From contig JAVTVY010018774.1 of the NCBI GenBank assembly GCA_036873755.1, positions 1 to 64,000 of the forward strand: 64,000 nt of DNA. The letters are read 5' to 3'. Positions 8,231 to 18,439 of this stretch are shown piece by piece (positions within the stretch are counted from its first letter, which is position 1; each line of letters starts with the position of its first letter). Position numbers and translations under genes: made by a program. Below the pieces are notes generated by a model. The model was not told where the DNA came from. It did not search any database and saw only the letters and a program-made list of their open reading frames with translations. This DNA comes from Hanleya hanleyi (lineage: Eukaryota; Mollusca; Polyplacophora; Lepidopleurida; Hanleyidae).

Positions 8231-9115
8231 CAGCAGAATGGATACGACACCCTAGTGTAACCCCCTCACCTAGGCTTCACATGGATACCTCACTCGATCC
8301 CATCGGCCCATGAGAAACCCCGCTCGAGCCCAAAACGTCTATGTTCATACCCTTGGGCCACCGCGCATGCGCAGAATGGTGACAACGCCCAAGCCGCTAG
8401 TCCAGTCAGATGCCCCTTCACGAAGGCTTCACTTTGATACCTCATATGACCCCATTGGACCATGAGTAACTCCCCTAGCTCCAAAATGGCTATTTCCATA
8501 CCCTTGGGCCACCGCGCATGCGCAGAATGGTGACAACGCCCAAGCCGCTAGTCCAGTCAGATGCCCCTTCACATAGGCTTCACTTTGATACCTCATATGA
8601 CCCCATTGGACCATGAGTAACTCCCCTAGCTCCAAAATGTCTATTTCCATACCCTTGGGCCACCGCGCATGCGCAGAATGGTGACAACGCCCAAGCCGCT
8701 AGTCCAGTCAGATGCCCCCTTCACCTAAGCTTCACTTTGATACCTCATATGACCCCATTGGACCATGAGTAACTCCCCTAGCTCCAAAACGGCTATTTCC
8801 ATACCCTTGGGCCACCGCGCATGCGCAGAATGGTGACAACGCCCAAGCCGCTAGTCCAGTCAGATGCCCCTTCACATAAGCTTCACTTTGATACCTCATA
8901 TGACCCCATTGGACCATGAGTAACTCCCCTAGCTCCAAAACGGCTATTTCTATACCCTTGGGCCACCGCGCATGCGCAGAATGCCACTATTTCAACCCCA
9001 TACCCAGCTCATCAGATGTCCCCTCACATAAGCTTCACTTTGATACCTCATATGACCCCATTGGACCATGAGTAACTCCCCTAGCTCCAAAACGTCTATT
9101 TCCATACCCTTGGTC
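8230..9115. repeat. Subterminal ~151-bp tandem repeats, copy A
   Basis: About six units starting near 8276, 8428, 8579, 8730, 8881 and 9030. Each contains CTTCACTTTGATACCTCA, CCCCATTGGACCATGAGTAA and CCACCGCGCATGCGCAGAAT. The GCGCATGCGC palindrome matches the core of the NRF1 binding site. The same repeat occurs three times in each end of copy B, in inverted orientation at its left end. Reading frames through the array are repeat artefacts. Confidence 0.85.
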
Positions 9116-9429
9116 CACACGAGTTGTCTCCCTTGCGTCAATGTGTGCAGATGGCGCTATGGTTTGGATGGACGCCGTGATGTGGAAAGGGCGTCCCCAC
9201 ACCATCCTGGAGCCGCCATTTTGTTTGTTGATTTCTTGCGGAGATACACGGGACAATAAAAGCTCGACCCTAGGGTGGTACAGATGCTAGACTGATCCTA
9301 TTAACATGGTACAACACCTATAGATTATGTTTATTACTAGGACGTCAGCGAAATCCTAATGCTTCACTTTGATACTTCACTCGACACAATCGGACCATTT
9401 GTGGCTCCCCATCGCCATGTTGGTCCCAC

Positions 9430-9700
9430 ACACCGCCGCCATTTTGACCACACTCCCACAGCCGCCATTTTGACCACCACCACACGCCGCCATTTTGACC
9501 ACCACCACACGCCGCCATTTTGACCACACTCCCACAGCCGCCATTTTGACCACCACCACACGCCGCCATTTTGACCACCACCACACGCCGCCATTTTGAC
9601 CACCACCACACGCCGCCATTTTGACCACCACCACACGCCGCCATTTTGACCACCACCACACAGCCGCCATTTTGAACCCACCACCCACAGCCGCCATCTT
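9430..9700. repeat. 22-bp array of CCGCCATTTT (YY1-like) motifs, copy A terminus
   Basis: About eleven copies of GCCGCCATTTTGACCACCAC spaced 22-23 bp. The reverse complement core AAAATGGCGGC matches the YY1/Pho-type recognition sequence. Copy B has the same core at the same 22-bp spacing with a different spacer, GTGTGGGGTAC. Peptides of the type VVKMAACGGGQNGG encoded here are artefacts of the repeat. Confidence 0.8.
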
Positions 9701-9863
9701 GGTCTCCAGAGGATGATGAACGACACAGCCAGAGTTGTCTCCCCCTAGTGCGGGTTTTTGCCACCAATGTGTACAGATGGCGCCACTAGTTCCTCCTCAA
9801 TCCTCCTCATGACGTCACTACATCCGGGTGAAATGGGCTGTTAAATGTGTTTTACCTACTACT
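9701..9863. repeat. Outermost right end of Polinton A
   Basis: Nonrepetitive terminal 160 bp with one TGACGTCA (9810-9817), ending TTTTACCTACTACT at 9863. Read inward it begins AGTAGTAGGTAAAAC; copy B begins AGTAGTGTATAAAAC. Beyond these 15 bp the two elements' tips are unrelated. Confidence 0.7.
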
Positions 9864-11827
9864 CTGGTTAATCAAAACTGCAACTGGGTTCTGAAGCGAA
9901 ACTATGACAGCGGTGAAAGCCACTCGCATGTCACAGATGTGTCGAATCAAACAATAAGATCACGTACCTGAACATATATCAGTTCACTGCCATAGTGATT
10001 TAGTAAAGGCCTATTCCAATTTTCAACAATTACTGTTATCATTTACAATCGTACTTCAGAGTTATCACATCAATTAGATATAAATACATCTACTTATAAA
10101 TCACCATAAGGTATCCTAGCCTGCAGCCAATATCACGGCCTGCCCCTTTGATGTTCAATCTGCGATTCCGTCGGCCAAGTCGCTGGTTGCTATTTGCCGC
10201 ATAGAAACATCAACAGAAGTTGAAATAAAATGAAAATAACGATATATTAATTATGCGCAACACAAATACTAGGCAATTTGAAATCATACTGAATATGAGC
10301 ATATTTCATTGACTAGAATATGACCATTCATAGCCTAGTTATAGGATTTGGAATTATATTGTCGTTTTGTATCATTTATCGTTTTTCGATAATTTCCGCA
10401 TTTCCAAACAAGACAAAAATTAGCAGGGAATTTGGTATAAGTACAGCGAATGTGGAAACTAATGGCTCATGAGGAACACTACATTGGCCTTTTTTCACTT
10501 TTGCGCTGCCTCGAAGCTGTTACTAGTAACTGAGGAATCAGTCGAAGCCGTTTTACCCCTGCGTGCTAATCGCTAATTGATCTTCAATACGTGTGTATTG
10601 AAGAGCACTTCTGGCCCGATGGGTTCTTGATGGGCATCGGTGTTAACCCTATTATATATACGGTGACGAGTGAGTGAATAGGGTTTAACGTCGCTTTCAA
10701 AAAATTTTCAGCTATATCACGACGGGGAAAGGAGGGGAGTGGAAGGGGCGGGGGTATACCTACTTGTAACAGAGCAGATCTAATGTTGACATTTTATACT
10801 GCTGTCCCACCGAAATATCATGCCGTAGGCAGACATGACACCCCACTCAGTCACGTTATACTGACACCGAGCGAACCAGTCGTTGTTCTATCCTCTCAAT
10901 ACTGAGCGTGAGCGAGGAAGCAACAAGTTCCATTTTTCAAGTCTTTGGTATGACCCGGCCAGGGATTGAACCCAGTAATTACCGCTTACGAATATCAACA
11001 GTTCATTTTATTCAAATTACGTTATACTAACTTAAAACCTAAAAAGTTTGAGATCAAGTAAGCGTATCATGCTATAATAAATGATCTCGTTAATGAAAAC
11101 GAGGAACGGTGAACGCAACAGTACAATCCATACTGGTGGTTCCCACAGTAGGTGCCATTGTTCTTTCATAATTTGAGAACGGTACGTTTGATGATACAAG
11201 CATTGTGCAACCGGTTCCTCATGAGCCATTAGTTTCCACATTCGCTGTACTTATACCAAATTCCCTGCTAATTTTTGTCTTGTTTGGAAATGCGGAAATT
11301 ATCGAAAAACGATCAATGATACAAAACGACAATATAATTCCAAATCCTATAACTAGGCTATGAATGGTCATATTCTAGTCAATGAAATATGCTCATATTC
11401 AGTATGATTTCAAATTGCCTAATATTTGTGTTGCGCATAATTAATATATCCTTATTTTCATTTTATTTCAACTTCTGTTGATGTTTCTATGCGGCAAATA
11501 GCAACCAGCGACTTGGCCGGCGGAATCGCAGATTGAACATCAAAGAGGCAGGCCGTGATATTGGCTGCAGGCTAGGATACCTTATGGTGATTTATAAGTA
11601 GATGTATTTATATCTAATTGATGTGATAACTCTGAGGTACGATTGTAAATGATAACAGTAATTGTTGAAAATTGGAATAGGCCTTTACTAAATCACTATG
11701 GCAGTGAACTGATATATGTTCAGGTACGTGATCTTATTGTTTGATTCGACACATCTGTGACATGCGAGTGGCTTTCACCGCTGTCATAGTTTCGCTTCAG
11801 AACCCAGTTGCAGTTTTGATTAACCAG
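9864..11827. repeat. Large inverted repeat (614-bp arms, 736-bp spacer)
   Basis: Arms 9864-10477 and 11214-11827 are near-perfect reverse complements (outer edge CTGGTTAATCAAAACTGC; inner edge AATGGCTCATGAGGAAC). No gene is seen in the arms. The left arm stops exactly at the end of Polinton A, whereas sequence continues normally beyond the right arm. This fits Polinton A having inserted within the left arm. Confidence 0.85.
10655..10985. repeat. SINE-like fragment
   Basis: Contains ACGAGTGAGTGAATAGGGTT and TTAACGTCGCTTTC, a signature seen in molluscan SINEs, plus a GACCCGGCCAGGGATTGAAC segment that resembles a reversed tRNA-type B-box region. Boundaries are uncertain. Confidence 0.45.
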
Positions 11828-12050
11828 TATTACTCGCGCGCACATCGATTGCGCAGCTTCCTTTGGGCATATCCGGTTTACATGTACACTTTACAAGTTC
11901 GTGTACTTTATATTTACGTTAAATTTAACGTCTTAACTTCCTATCGTTATTTATGTTCAAAAAATATTTATAAAAATTTTTAAAAAATAACTTTATATAT
12001 AGGCCCTATTTATATCGTTTTATATATATTTACAAAGGTTTTAACTATAT

Positions 12051-12205
12051 ATTTGTGTTTGACAATATTGTCACAAACGGCGACTTTATATTTTGGTTTT
12101 AACTCTATATATTTGTCGTTGACAATATTGTCACAAACGGCGACTTTATATTTTGGTTTTAACTCTATATATTTGTCGTTGACAATATTGTCACAAACGG
12201 CGCCT
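12051..12205. repeat. 60-bp tandem repeat, about 2.5 copies
   Basis: The unit contains GACAATATTGTCACAAACGG and TTTTGGTTTTAACTCTATAT. It lies between an A/T-rich stretch and the MITE. No gene is seen in 11828-12312. Confidence 0.8.
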
Positions 12206-12312
12206 CATAATACACAGGCAATCCTGGGAAAGATCAACATATCCAGCATTTCTGTTTAGAAAGGTTCATGAAGTTAGGACCAGCTGTTCTACGGTAACTG
12301 CTCAGTACATTA

Positions 12313-12573
12313 CACAGCCAGAAAAAAAGGTGATGGCCCATCACCCTTTAATGGTGATCAGACCTGGTCATCACCTTTGAAAGGTGATGAGTTAGAGTCA
12401 CCTTTAAATGTTGACGGCCATCACCTTTTAAGGGTGCTGATTTTGCCTCATCACCTAAATTTACAATCATTGCTCATTATTCTTCAGAGGTGATGGTGAT
12501 GATCATAAAAATGGGTGATGGCTCTAACTCATCACCTTTTCGTGGTGATAGTTATCACCTTTTTCTGGCTGTG
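12313..12573. mobile_element. MITE with CACAGCCAGAAAAA terminal inverted repeats
   Basis: The 261-bp element begins CACAGCCAGAAAAAAAGGTG and ends CACCTTTTTCTGGCTGTG, flanked on both sides by TA (12311-12312 and 12574-12575). A TA duplication and short inverted repeats are typical of Tc1/mariner-type MITEs. The interior is made of diverged GGTGAT/ATCACC units and could fold back on itself. There is no coding sequence. Confidence 0.75.
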
Positions 12574-12575
12574 TA

Positions 12576-13543
12576 GGATCAGTAGAGGTCAGAACTTTTA
12601 GAAGGGAGATTTCTGAGCTGGTACCGTTGAGTTACTGATATTCACCAAGCCGCCACTGTAAAGTTCACAGCAACTCAGCAGTATTGCTCAGAACCTGCAC
12701 ATTACCGATCAGTTTCAGTTTATGACTTCGCTGAACTGTTCATTGAATGCATTGCAGGACCGGTCTGGAGATTTGCATGGCGTACCACTCAGTTACTGTA
12801 CAGAGGCGTTCAGTATTCTGACATGTCTGAACTGAATCGTCAAAACTTTCCTGTGTGGGGCAGCCTTTAGGCATACGTGGATGGCCTTAGATATCGTTAT
12901 GAACACAATATCCCGTTCGGCAATGGTTATCGTCTGTTACCTATTCTTATCTCTGCAGGGAGGACGGGGGCGGGGGGGGGGGGGGGGGGGTTGCAGTTTA
13001 TAATGTATAGAATAGACTGATGTTGTATGTGTCGTCTGAGTGCTAGAAAAACGCATTGTGTGCTTGTTGCCACACACTAGAAAAGATGCCGACGCTACAT
13101 GTTCAACTTTTGTGAAATGGGAAATAGTTGAGATAAGTCACTATGATATTATCGTATTTGCCACGGTCTCATTTTAATAAAATTATGAAATATATACGAA
13201 GCGAATATGATCAACACGTGTCCAAAATGTTCGCACAAGAAGTTCAAACGCAAAGATATGTTCTTATATGAATGATTTTCAGATTTTGCACATCTATTTG
13301 TAAACTTATTGAATGCGTGACGCATAAAACGTGTACTAATGCACGTAAAAGTGTTGAAATTTGCACTTAAACAAACATATCACTGGTCAAAATACTGGTC
13401 TCTGGAAAGAATTGGAATAGTACTCTTGAGGATCAAGTGTTCCCTTAAAAATAAGTCAGATGTAATATCTGGGATAAATACTTCTGAATTTACTGACATA
13501 ATAATAGAAATGTGTACATGGTCTGAATATATATAAATATTAC
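12576..13543. other. Noncoding stretch with a poly(G) run
   Basis: I see no gene or recognisable element. A run of G bases lies near 12966-12990. The end of this stretch is the start of intron 1 of the minus-strand transporter gene. Confidence 0.5.
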
Positions 13544-14117
13544 CTTTTCGTAGAACCAGGTATCTGAAGATGACGGTGAACGGTACCATTGTCGTCGTTA
13601 GTATCCCTTGTAGATAAGGTGGAGTTCTGGACGCTGGACTGGCGAACACGATCAAGACGCCGTTCAAAGCCGTCAGAAACCCCGCAAAAACTGAAACCAA
13701 CCAATTCCCTGTCGGGAGCATTTTCTGTTCCGAGTTACACCCTAACCTACTTATTGTTAAAAAGGAAAAAAAAATGACGGGAAAGAACAGTCCCGCCATA
13801 GACAGAACGTCATAAGCGTCACCGCCCGATTTGATGACAGCGTCGGCGTAAATTGGCAGTGTCACGTTCATCATTACGTTGAAGAGGACCGTACCCGCGG
13901 CTAATACTATATTCAGGACTCGTAACGGCATCCGACAACCGAGAAACTTCACGGAGGACGAAACACTTGGATCCACAGGAAGAATCTGTCTTGATTGTGA
14001 CACCTGGTATCCTCGGTCCCAGTCTATCAAACCATCGTCTGTATTTGGTATAACGGTATTCAATCCTTTGAGTATGGGATGACTGTCGTCGATACTGCCT
14101 GTGCGTCTGTGGGCCAT
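13544..14117 (-). CDS. CRT-like transporter paralog, exon 1 only
   Basis: A 574-nt first exon from the ATG at 14117 to a splice donor (CGAAAAG|GTAATA). Its length and phase are identical to exon 1 of the plus-strand paralog at 37114. The protein shares DRGYQV.QSRQILP, LPIYADAVIKSGGDAYDVLS and FASPASRTPPYLQ with it and has at least three hydrophobic segments. Exons 2-4 are not found between here and Polinton A, so they either lie beyond Polinton A, which would then sit in intron 1, or are lost. The reading frame past the donor is intron. Family assignment as for the paralog. Confidence 0.7.
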
Positions 14118-14860
14118 GGTGGGGATAGTTATTCTGTCGTATATACGTATATACAGTTCTAATGTATTTTAACCACCGGTAGCAGACCTGACCTACCCGG
14201 TATTTATTTCTCTGTTGGAAATTGACAGCTACCTACTCTTCTCTTCTCTACTCCCGATATCTCTTCCAAATTATTACCTGAGATACATTATAGTTTTTGT
14301 GTGAATCGGTCTCAATCTTATGCCAGCTGACAATGCAGGATACTATCTTCTGGTCTTCTAATTGTAAAAAAGATGTAATAATGAATTATAGATTATAAAA
14401 GTAATAGATTATAAAAGTACAATATACACAGGTACAAAAAGGTAACGTTAACACAAATATCTCCTACTGTTCACAACAACTGTCGTATAATTCAGACGCC
14501 TAGGGTGATGTGAAATATTCCTAGTATACTGTACAGTGAGTGTGGGAGTCGTAGTTTATCATATGACTTCCTTATGACTTGAAAGCTGTTGAAAGATGTA
14601 TGTGATACTCATGTGACCTCATATCTAGGTTAACAGACAGTTCAGCAAAACCAACAGTGATCTAGTTTGATGTGTAGTCACCAATGGTTAACCCTCTGTG
14701 TACCGGGTGTTTTGTACGTAATCATTGTACCGGTATTTGAAAGTTTTACACCAAATGAAGCCTGGAATTTGAAATATAAATTTGAAATGGGTTAATACTA
14801 AAAAGATAATAATATTACGTAGTCAACCAGGATAACAAAGTCCAATAATTTATCCAGGTA
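14118..14860. other. Upstream region of the minus-strand transporter gene
   Basis: No gene is seen. It should contain the promoter of the leftward transporter paralog. Its right edge, CAGGTA at 14855-14860, is the left copy of the Polinton B target-site duplication. Confidence 0.5.
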
Positions 14861-15165
14861 AGTAGTGTATAAAACCCGATTTGACGCCCCAGCGCCTCAC
14901 TGCGCATGCGCGAGAACAAAAAATGGGGAGGAAACGGGCAGGTGACAGCCAATCAGAAGCGACCTCAGAAATTTGCATATGACGTCACACGTTCTGTGGG
15001 TGCAAGATGGCGGCGTGTGGGGTACAAGATGGCGGCGTGTGGGGTACAAGATGGCGGCGTGTGAGGTACAAGATGGCGGCGGTGTGGGGTACAAGATGGC
15101 GGCGGTGTGGGGTACAAGATGGCGGCGTGTGGGGTACAAGATGGCGGCGTGTGGGGTACAAGATT
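14861..15165. repeat. Left terminal inverted repeat of Polinton B with YY1-like array
   Basis: The terminal 150 bp match the right end (29130-29281) almost exactly, apart from about 12 bp missing here. They include TGCGCATGCGCG (NRF1-like) and ATGACGTCAC (CRE). Then come seven 22-bp units of AAGATGGCGGCGTGTGGGGT, matching the YY1 core AAGATGGCGGC. The array is interrupted by a LINE and resumes at 17526. Confidence 0.88.
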
Positions 15166-17526
15166 GATTGATTGTTTTTTGATTTGATTGATTGATTGAT
15201 TGTTTATTCACCATATACAAATAATATATATATATGTACAAGTAGGGTATAGATACATAGAAATATGGCGGGAATAAAACCCCAAAGGGCTTGTTAAATC
15301 CCAGATAATTAATAATAATAATAATAGATTAGCATGAGACGCTGGGTGCGTTCACAAATATATAAATGTACAATACATGGTGAATATACCATGGAGCCTT
15401 GTTTAGAGAATTATAGTTCCATAAGATATATATAGTGGGGCTCAGCATATATGCATATAGATAAACAAAACTTTTTTGTATAAAATAGGTTTGTCTCGTG
15501 TCCCTTGTGATGGCCTGAGATGAGTTAACTCCAAGATTTACAATTTGAATATAATTAGAAAGTACATCCTTCAGTACACAGATTCACATACATGTTAATT
15601 GATGAGGTGTGATTTCAGTCGAGACTTAAATAGTGATTGTGACAGACATGATTTTAGGTAGTTAGGTAAAGCGTTCCAGATTCGTGGTGCTTTCGACTTT
15701 GTGCAATAAAATGATAGATTTGAGTGCACTCTCGCCCTATATAGATTGAGATTGGCTTGTCGAGTGGGATAACAATGGACTTCAGAGAGTTTTGTAAAAT
15801 AATTTGAATAGTTGATAGGGATAGAAAGGGGATTATTGAGAAATCTGTGAGTAAATAATAAAATTAAGAAGTTATTTAACTGAAATAGGGGGAGAATGTT
15901 TAGTTGTTTCATTAAAGGACTAGAATGGGCATATTTACCACTGGAAGTTATTACGCGGATAATTCTCTTTTGTAATATCACAAGTGGGTTGAGATGAGTT
16001 GAGAATGTGTTTCCCCATATTAAATTACAGTAAGATACGTAAGAATAGAACAAAGAATAATACAGCATAATCAAGGTTTTCCTGTTGAGGCAGTTCCGTA
16101 TTGCGTTGATAACACCGATATTTCTCGAAATTTTTGAAGTTAGTTCGTCAATATGTGTTTGCCAATTTAATCTATCGTTAAAATAAACCCCGAGGAATTT
16201 AAAGCTAGAAACAGATTCAATTTCGGTGCCAAATATTGAAACCTTAGGGATATTTACATTTGTTGATCTATTTGGTTTAAATAATATAAATTTGGTTTTT
16301 TTCATGTTTAATGAAAGTTTGTTGCAGGAAAACCAGGCATGAAGCTTTTCAAGTTCCTGTGACATATTTTCCGCAAGTCTAATACAATCGGCATCGGATA
16401 GGGTAGCGCTTGTATCGTCAGCAAAAAGATTAATGTCTAGGACCGATGTGGCCTTCGTAATGTCATTTATATATATTAAAAAGAGTATGGGTCCTAGTAT
16501 TGATCCTTGTGGCACACCCGTACTGATAGGATTGAAAGAAGATATAGTGCCGTTGTAAGATACACACTGGCGTCGAGAAGATAGATAGCTACGAAACCAG
16601 TTATTTGTGACACCCCGGAAACCATAGTAATCAAGTTTATGTAAGAGGATCTCGTGATTTACTGTATCAAAGGCTTTGGAAAGATCCAAGAAAGTAGTAA
16701 TGCTGAACTGCTTTAGTTCCTTTGCAGCAACCAGTTTGTCGTATAAAGAAAGAACGGCAAGAAATGTAGAATGATTTGCTCGAAATCCATATTGATTAGG
16801 GGAGATAATCATCTCTGCTTCTAGGAATGTGATCATCCTCAACACAACAAGTTTTTCAATGATTTTACTGAAACATGGCAGAACAGAAATTGGGCGATAA
16901 TTCTCGGCTAGGGTTTTGTTTCCAGATTTGAAAACTGGAGTAACCTTTGCATTCTTAAGGGAAGTGGGAACGATTCCATTTTGGAAGGAAAGATTTACAA
17001 TATGCGATAGGGGAGCCGATATTAGGCTCGATATCGGTTTTATGAGTGACATGCGAATGGCGTCAATGCCAGGTGAGCCATTTTTAAGCATATGCACTAT
17101 CTCATTTATTTCAGATGGTGTACACGGTTTGAAGGAGAAGTCTTTATTGTATGTATTGTCAAGATATTTTGTGAAGTTATTTTGAGTAGATGGAATTTTT
17201 GAGGCCAGATCGGAGGCAATAGAAGAGAAGTAGTCATTGAACTTTGTGGCAATTTCCGAAGGTTCCGTGATATCATTACCATTGAAATTAAAAACACTAG
17301 GAAGATCGCTAGATTTTTTTCTACCTAATAATCCATTTATGACTTTCCAAGTTCCTTTAATATTATTATAAGATTCACTAAATTTGTTTTCATAGTATTT
17401 GTTCTTTGCTAATCTAAGAGTGTGGTTTAGTTTGTTCCTATAAACTTTATATTCACGAGTTACCTCGCAATCTTTTTTCGATATGTGCATCTTGTATAAT
17501 CTATTTTTTTCTCGAATAGAGTGTAG
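15166..17526 (-). mobile_element. 5'-truncated LINE (CR1/L2-type) inserted in the Polinton B end
   Basis: A minus-strand non-LTR retrotransposon whose 3' end carries a CAAT-type short repeat tail (15168-15205, seen as TTGATTGATTGATTG). Both flanks are the CAAGATGGCGGC repeat of the Polinton end, so it landed inside that array; CAAGAT may be the target duplication. The 3' untranslated part (GGGAATAAAACCCC...GGGCTT) also occurs in another truncated copy at 47660-47900. Confidence 0.85.
15595..17526 (-). CDS. LINE ORF2 remnant: reverse transcriptase and C-terminus
   Basis: 643 codons remain open, from LHSIREKNRLYKM to WNALPNYLKSCLSQSLFKSR and the stop. The apparent 38-residue N-terminal extension is read-in from the Polinton GCCGCCATCTTG repeats and is not LINE protein. 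The RT core is visible: VPQGSILGPILFLIYIND and NLFADDTSA (the YADD-box variant FADD). The N-terminal endonuclease domain is missing through 5' truncation. The open frame suggests a recent insertion. Family placement (CR1/L2/jockey-like) is by the overall pattern. Confidence 0.8.
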   Translation of the reverse strand, partial: LHSIREKNRLYKMHISKKDCEVTREYKVYRNKLNHTLRLAKNKYYENKFSESYNNIKGTWKVINGLLGRKKSSDLPSVFNFNGNDITEPSEIATKFNDYFSSIASDLASKIPSTQNNFTKYLDNTYNKDFSFKPCTPSEINEIVHMLKNGSPGIDAIRMSLIKPISSLISAPLSHIVNLSFQNGIVPTSLKNAKVTPVFKSGNKTLAENYRPISVLPCFSKIIEKLVVLRMITFLEAEMIISPNQYGFRANHSTFLAVLSLYDKLVAAKELKQFSITTFLDLSKAFDTVNHEILLHKLDYYGFRGVTNNWFRSYLSSRRQCVSYNGTISSFNPISTGVPQGSILGPILFLIYINDITKATSVLDINLFADDTSATLSDADCIRLAENMSQELEKLHAWFSCNKLSLNMKKTKFILFKPNRSTNVNIPKVSIFGTEIESVSSFKFLGVYFNDRLNWQTHIDELTSKISRNIGVINAIRNCLNRKTLIMLYYSLFYSYVSYCNLIWGNTFSTHLNPLVILQKRIIRVITSSGKYAHSSPLMKQLNILPLFQLNNFLILLFTHRFLNNPLSIPINYSNYFTKLSEVHCYPTRQANLNLYRARVHSNLSFYCTKSKAPRIWNALPNYLKSCLSQSLFKSRLKSHLIN

Positions 17527-18160
17527 CAAGATGGCGGCGTGTGGGGTACAAGATGGCGGCGTGTGGGGTACAAGATGGCGGCGTGTGGGGTACAAGATGG
17601 CGGCGGTGTGGGGTACAAGATGGCGGCGTGTGGGGTGCAAGATGGCGGCGCGTTCGGGAGCACATTTTGATCAATCATACAATGTATCTCCATTTTTATA
17701 TGGCGAAAGGCTGATTCTAGACTTGTTGGTGTGTGTTGATGTACTGGGGTTTTTCCTATGGGGTCGAGTGAGGTATCAAAGTGAAGCCTATGTGAGGGGG
17801 CATCTAATGGGCTGGATGTGGGGTTGAAATAGCGGCATTCTGCGCATGCGCGGTGGCCCAAGGGTATGCAAATAGCGGTTTTGGAGCTAGGGGAGTTACT
17901 AATGGTCCGATGGGGTCATATGAGGTATCCATGTGAAGCATTCGTGAAGGGGCATCTGATGGGCTGGATGTGGGGTTGTCACCATACTGCGCATCCGCGG
18001 TGGCCCAAGGGTATGCAAATAGCCGTGTTGGAGCTAGGGGAGTTACTAATGGTCCGATGGAGTTGTATGAGGTATCCATGTGAAGCATTCGTGAAGGGGC
18101 ATCGGACTGGACTAGCGGCTCGAGCGTTATCACCATTCTGCGCATGCGCAGACAGGGAAT
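17527..18160. repeat. Rest of the left end of Polinton B: YY1-like array and inverted 151-bp units
   Basis: Six more AAGATGGCGGCG units (17527-17652) are followed by the spacer module (TGTTGATGTACTGGGGTTTT) and about three units of the ~151-bp repeat, in the opposite orientation to those at the right end (TGAGGTATCAAAGTGAAG; TGCGCATGCGCGGTGGCCCA near 17842). No gene is seen. Confidence 0.8.
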
Positions 18161-18231
18161 TACATTATTTATTCTGTATTATACAATCGGATAGCGGTTG
18201 TCGTGAATAACAAGTTCAGCAATGTTTATAT

Positions 18232-18350
18232 ATTTTATTATCCCCAATGTTACATCATACCCAGGCTGGGGGAGCCGCCCTGGGTATGTTTAGTATGTTC
18301 ACAGCAAAACAAATTGAAATATCAAACACCATGTTTTATTATTTAACGCA
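18232..18350 (-). terminator. 3' end of zinc-finger gene with shared motif, copy B
   Basis: Reverse-strand counterpart of the element at 7719-7835 in copy A: GGCGGCTCCCCCAGCCTGGG followed by GGGGATAATAAA, and the upstream AATAAA for the zinc-finger transcript near 18340. Confidence 0.5.
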
Positions 18351-18439
18351 CCGTCACATTATGTACAAGTGTTTACTGAGCTTAAGTCAACGATCAGCAT
18401 CTAGACATAGAGAGTATGTGCGGCATCTTATGGTATTCA

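Larger units (their letters stand above)
1..9863 (-). mobile_element. Polinton/Maverick element, copy A (left part outside window)
   Basis: Genes homologous to copy B lie in the same order on the opposite strand: core protein, minor capsid, proline-rich protein, pX-like protein, ATPase, mucin-like protein, integrase, two PC4-like proteins, tail-anchored protein, and a divergent zinc-finger gene at the right. The right end is placed at 9863 because the terminus, read inward, starts AGTAGTAGGTAAAAC, close to the AGTAGTGTATAAAAC of copy B. The next six bases, CTGGTT, would be the target-site duplication; the left partner is off-window, so this is not confirmed. Major capsid and protease genes would lie left of position 1. 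Coding sequence is very close to copy B, but the terminal 500 bp differ. Confidence 0.85.

Noticed and set aside
9345..9767. Long reverse-strand frames with repeated VVKMAACGGGQNGG peptides
   Set aside because: They are translations of the 22-bp CCGCCATTTT array; open only because the repeat has no stop in these frames.
14897..15241. Frames through the left end of Polinton B, and the N-terminal extension of the LINE frame at 17527-17640
   Set aside because: Both are read-through of the 22-bp AAGATGGCGGCG array, not genes.
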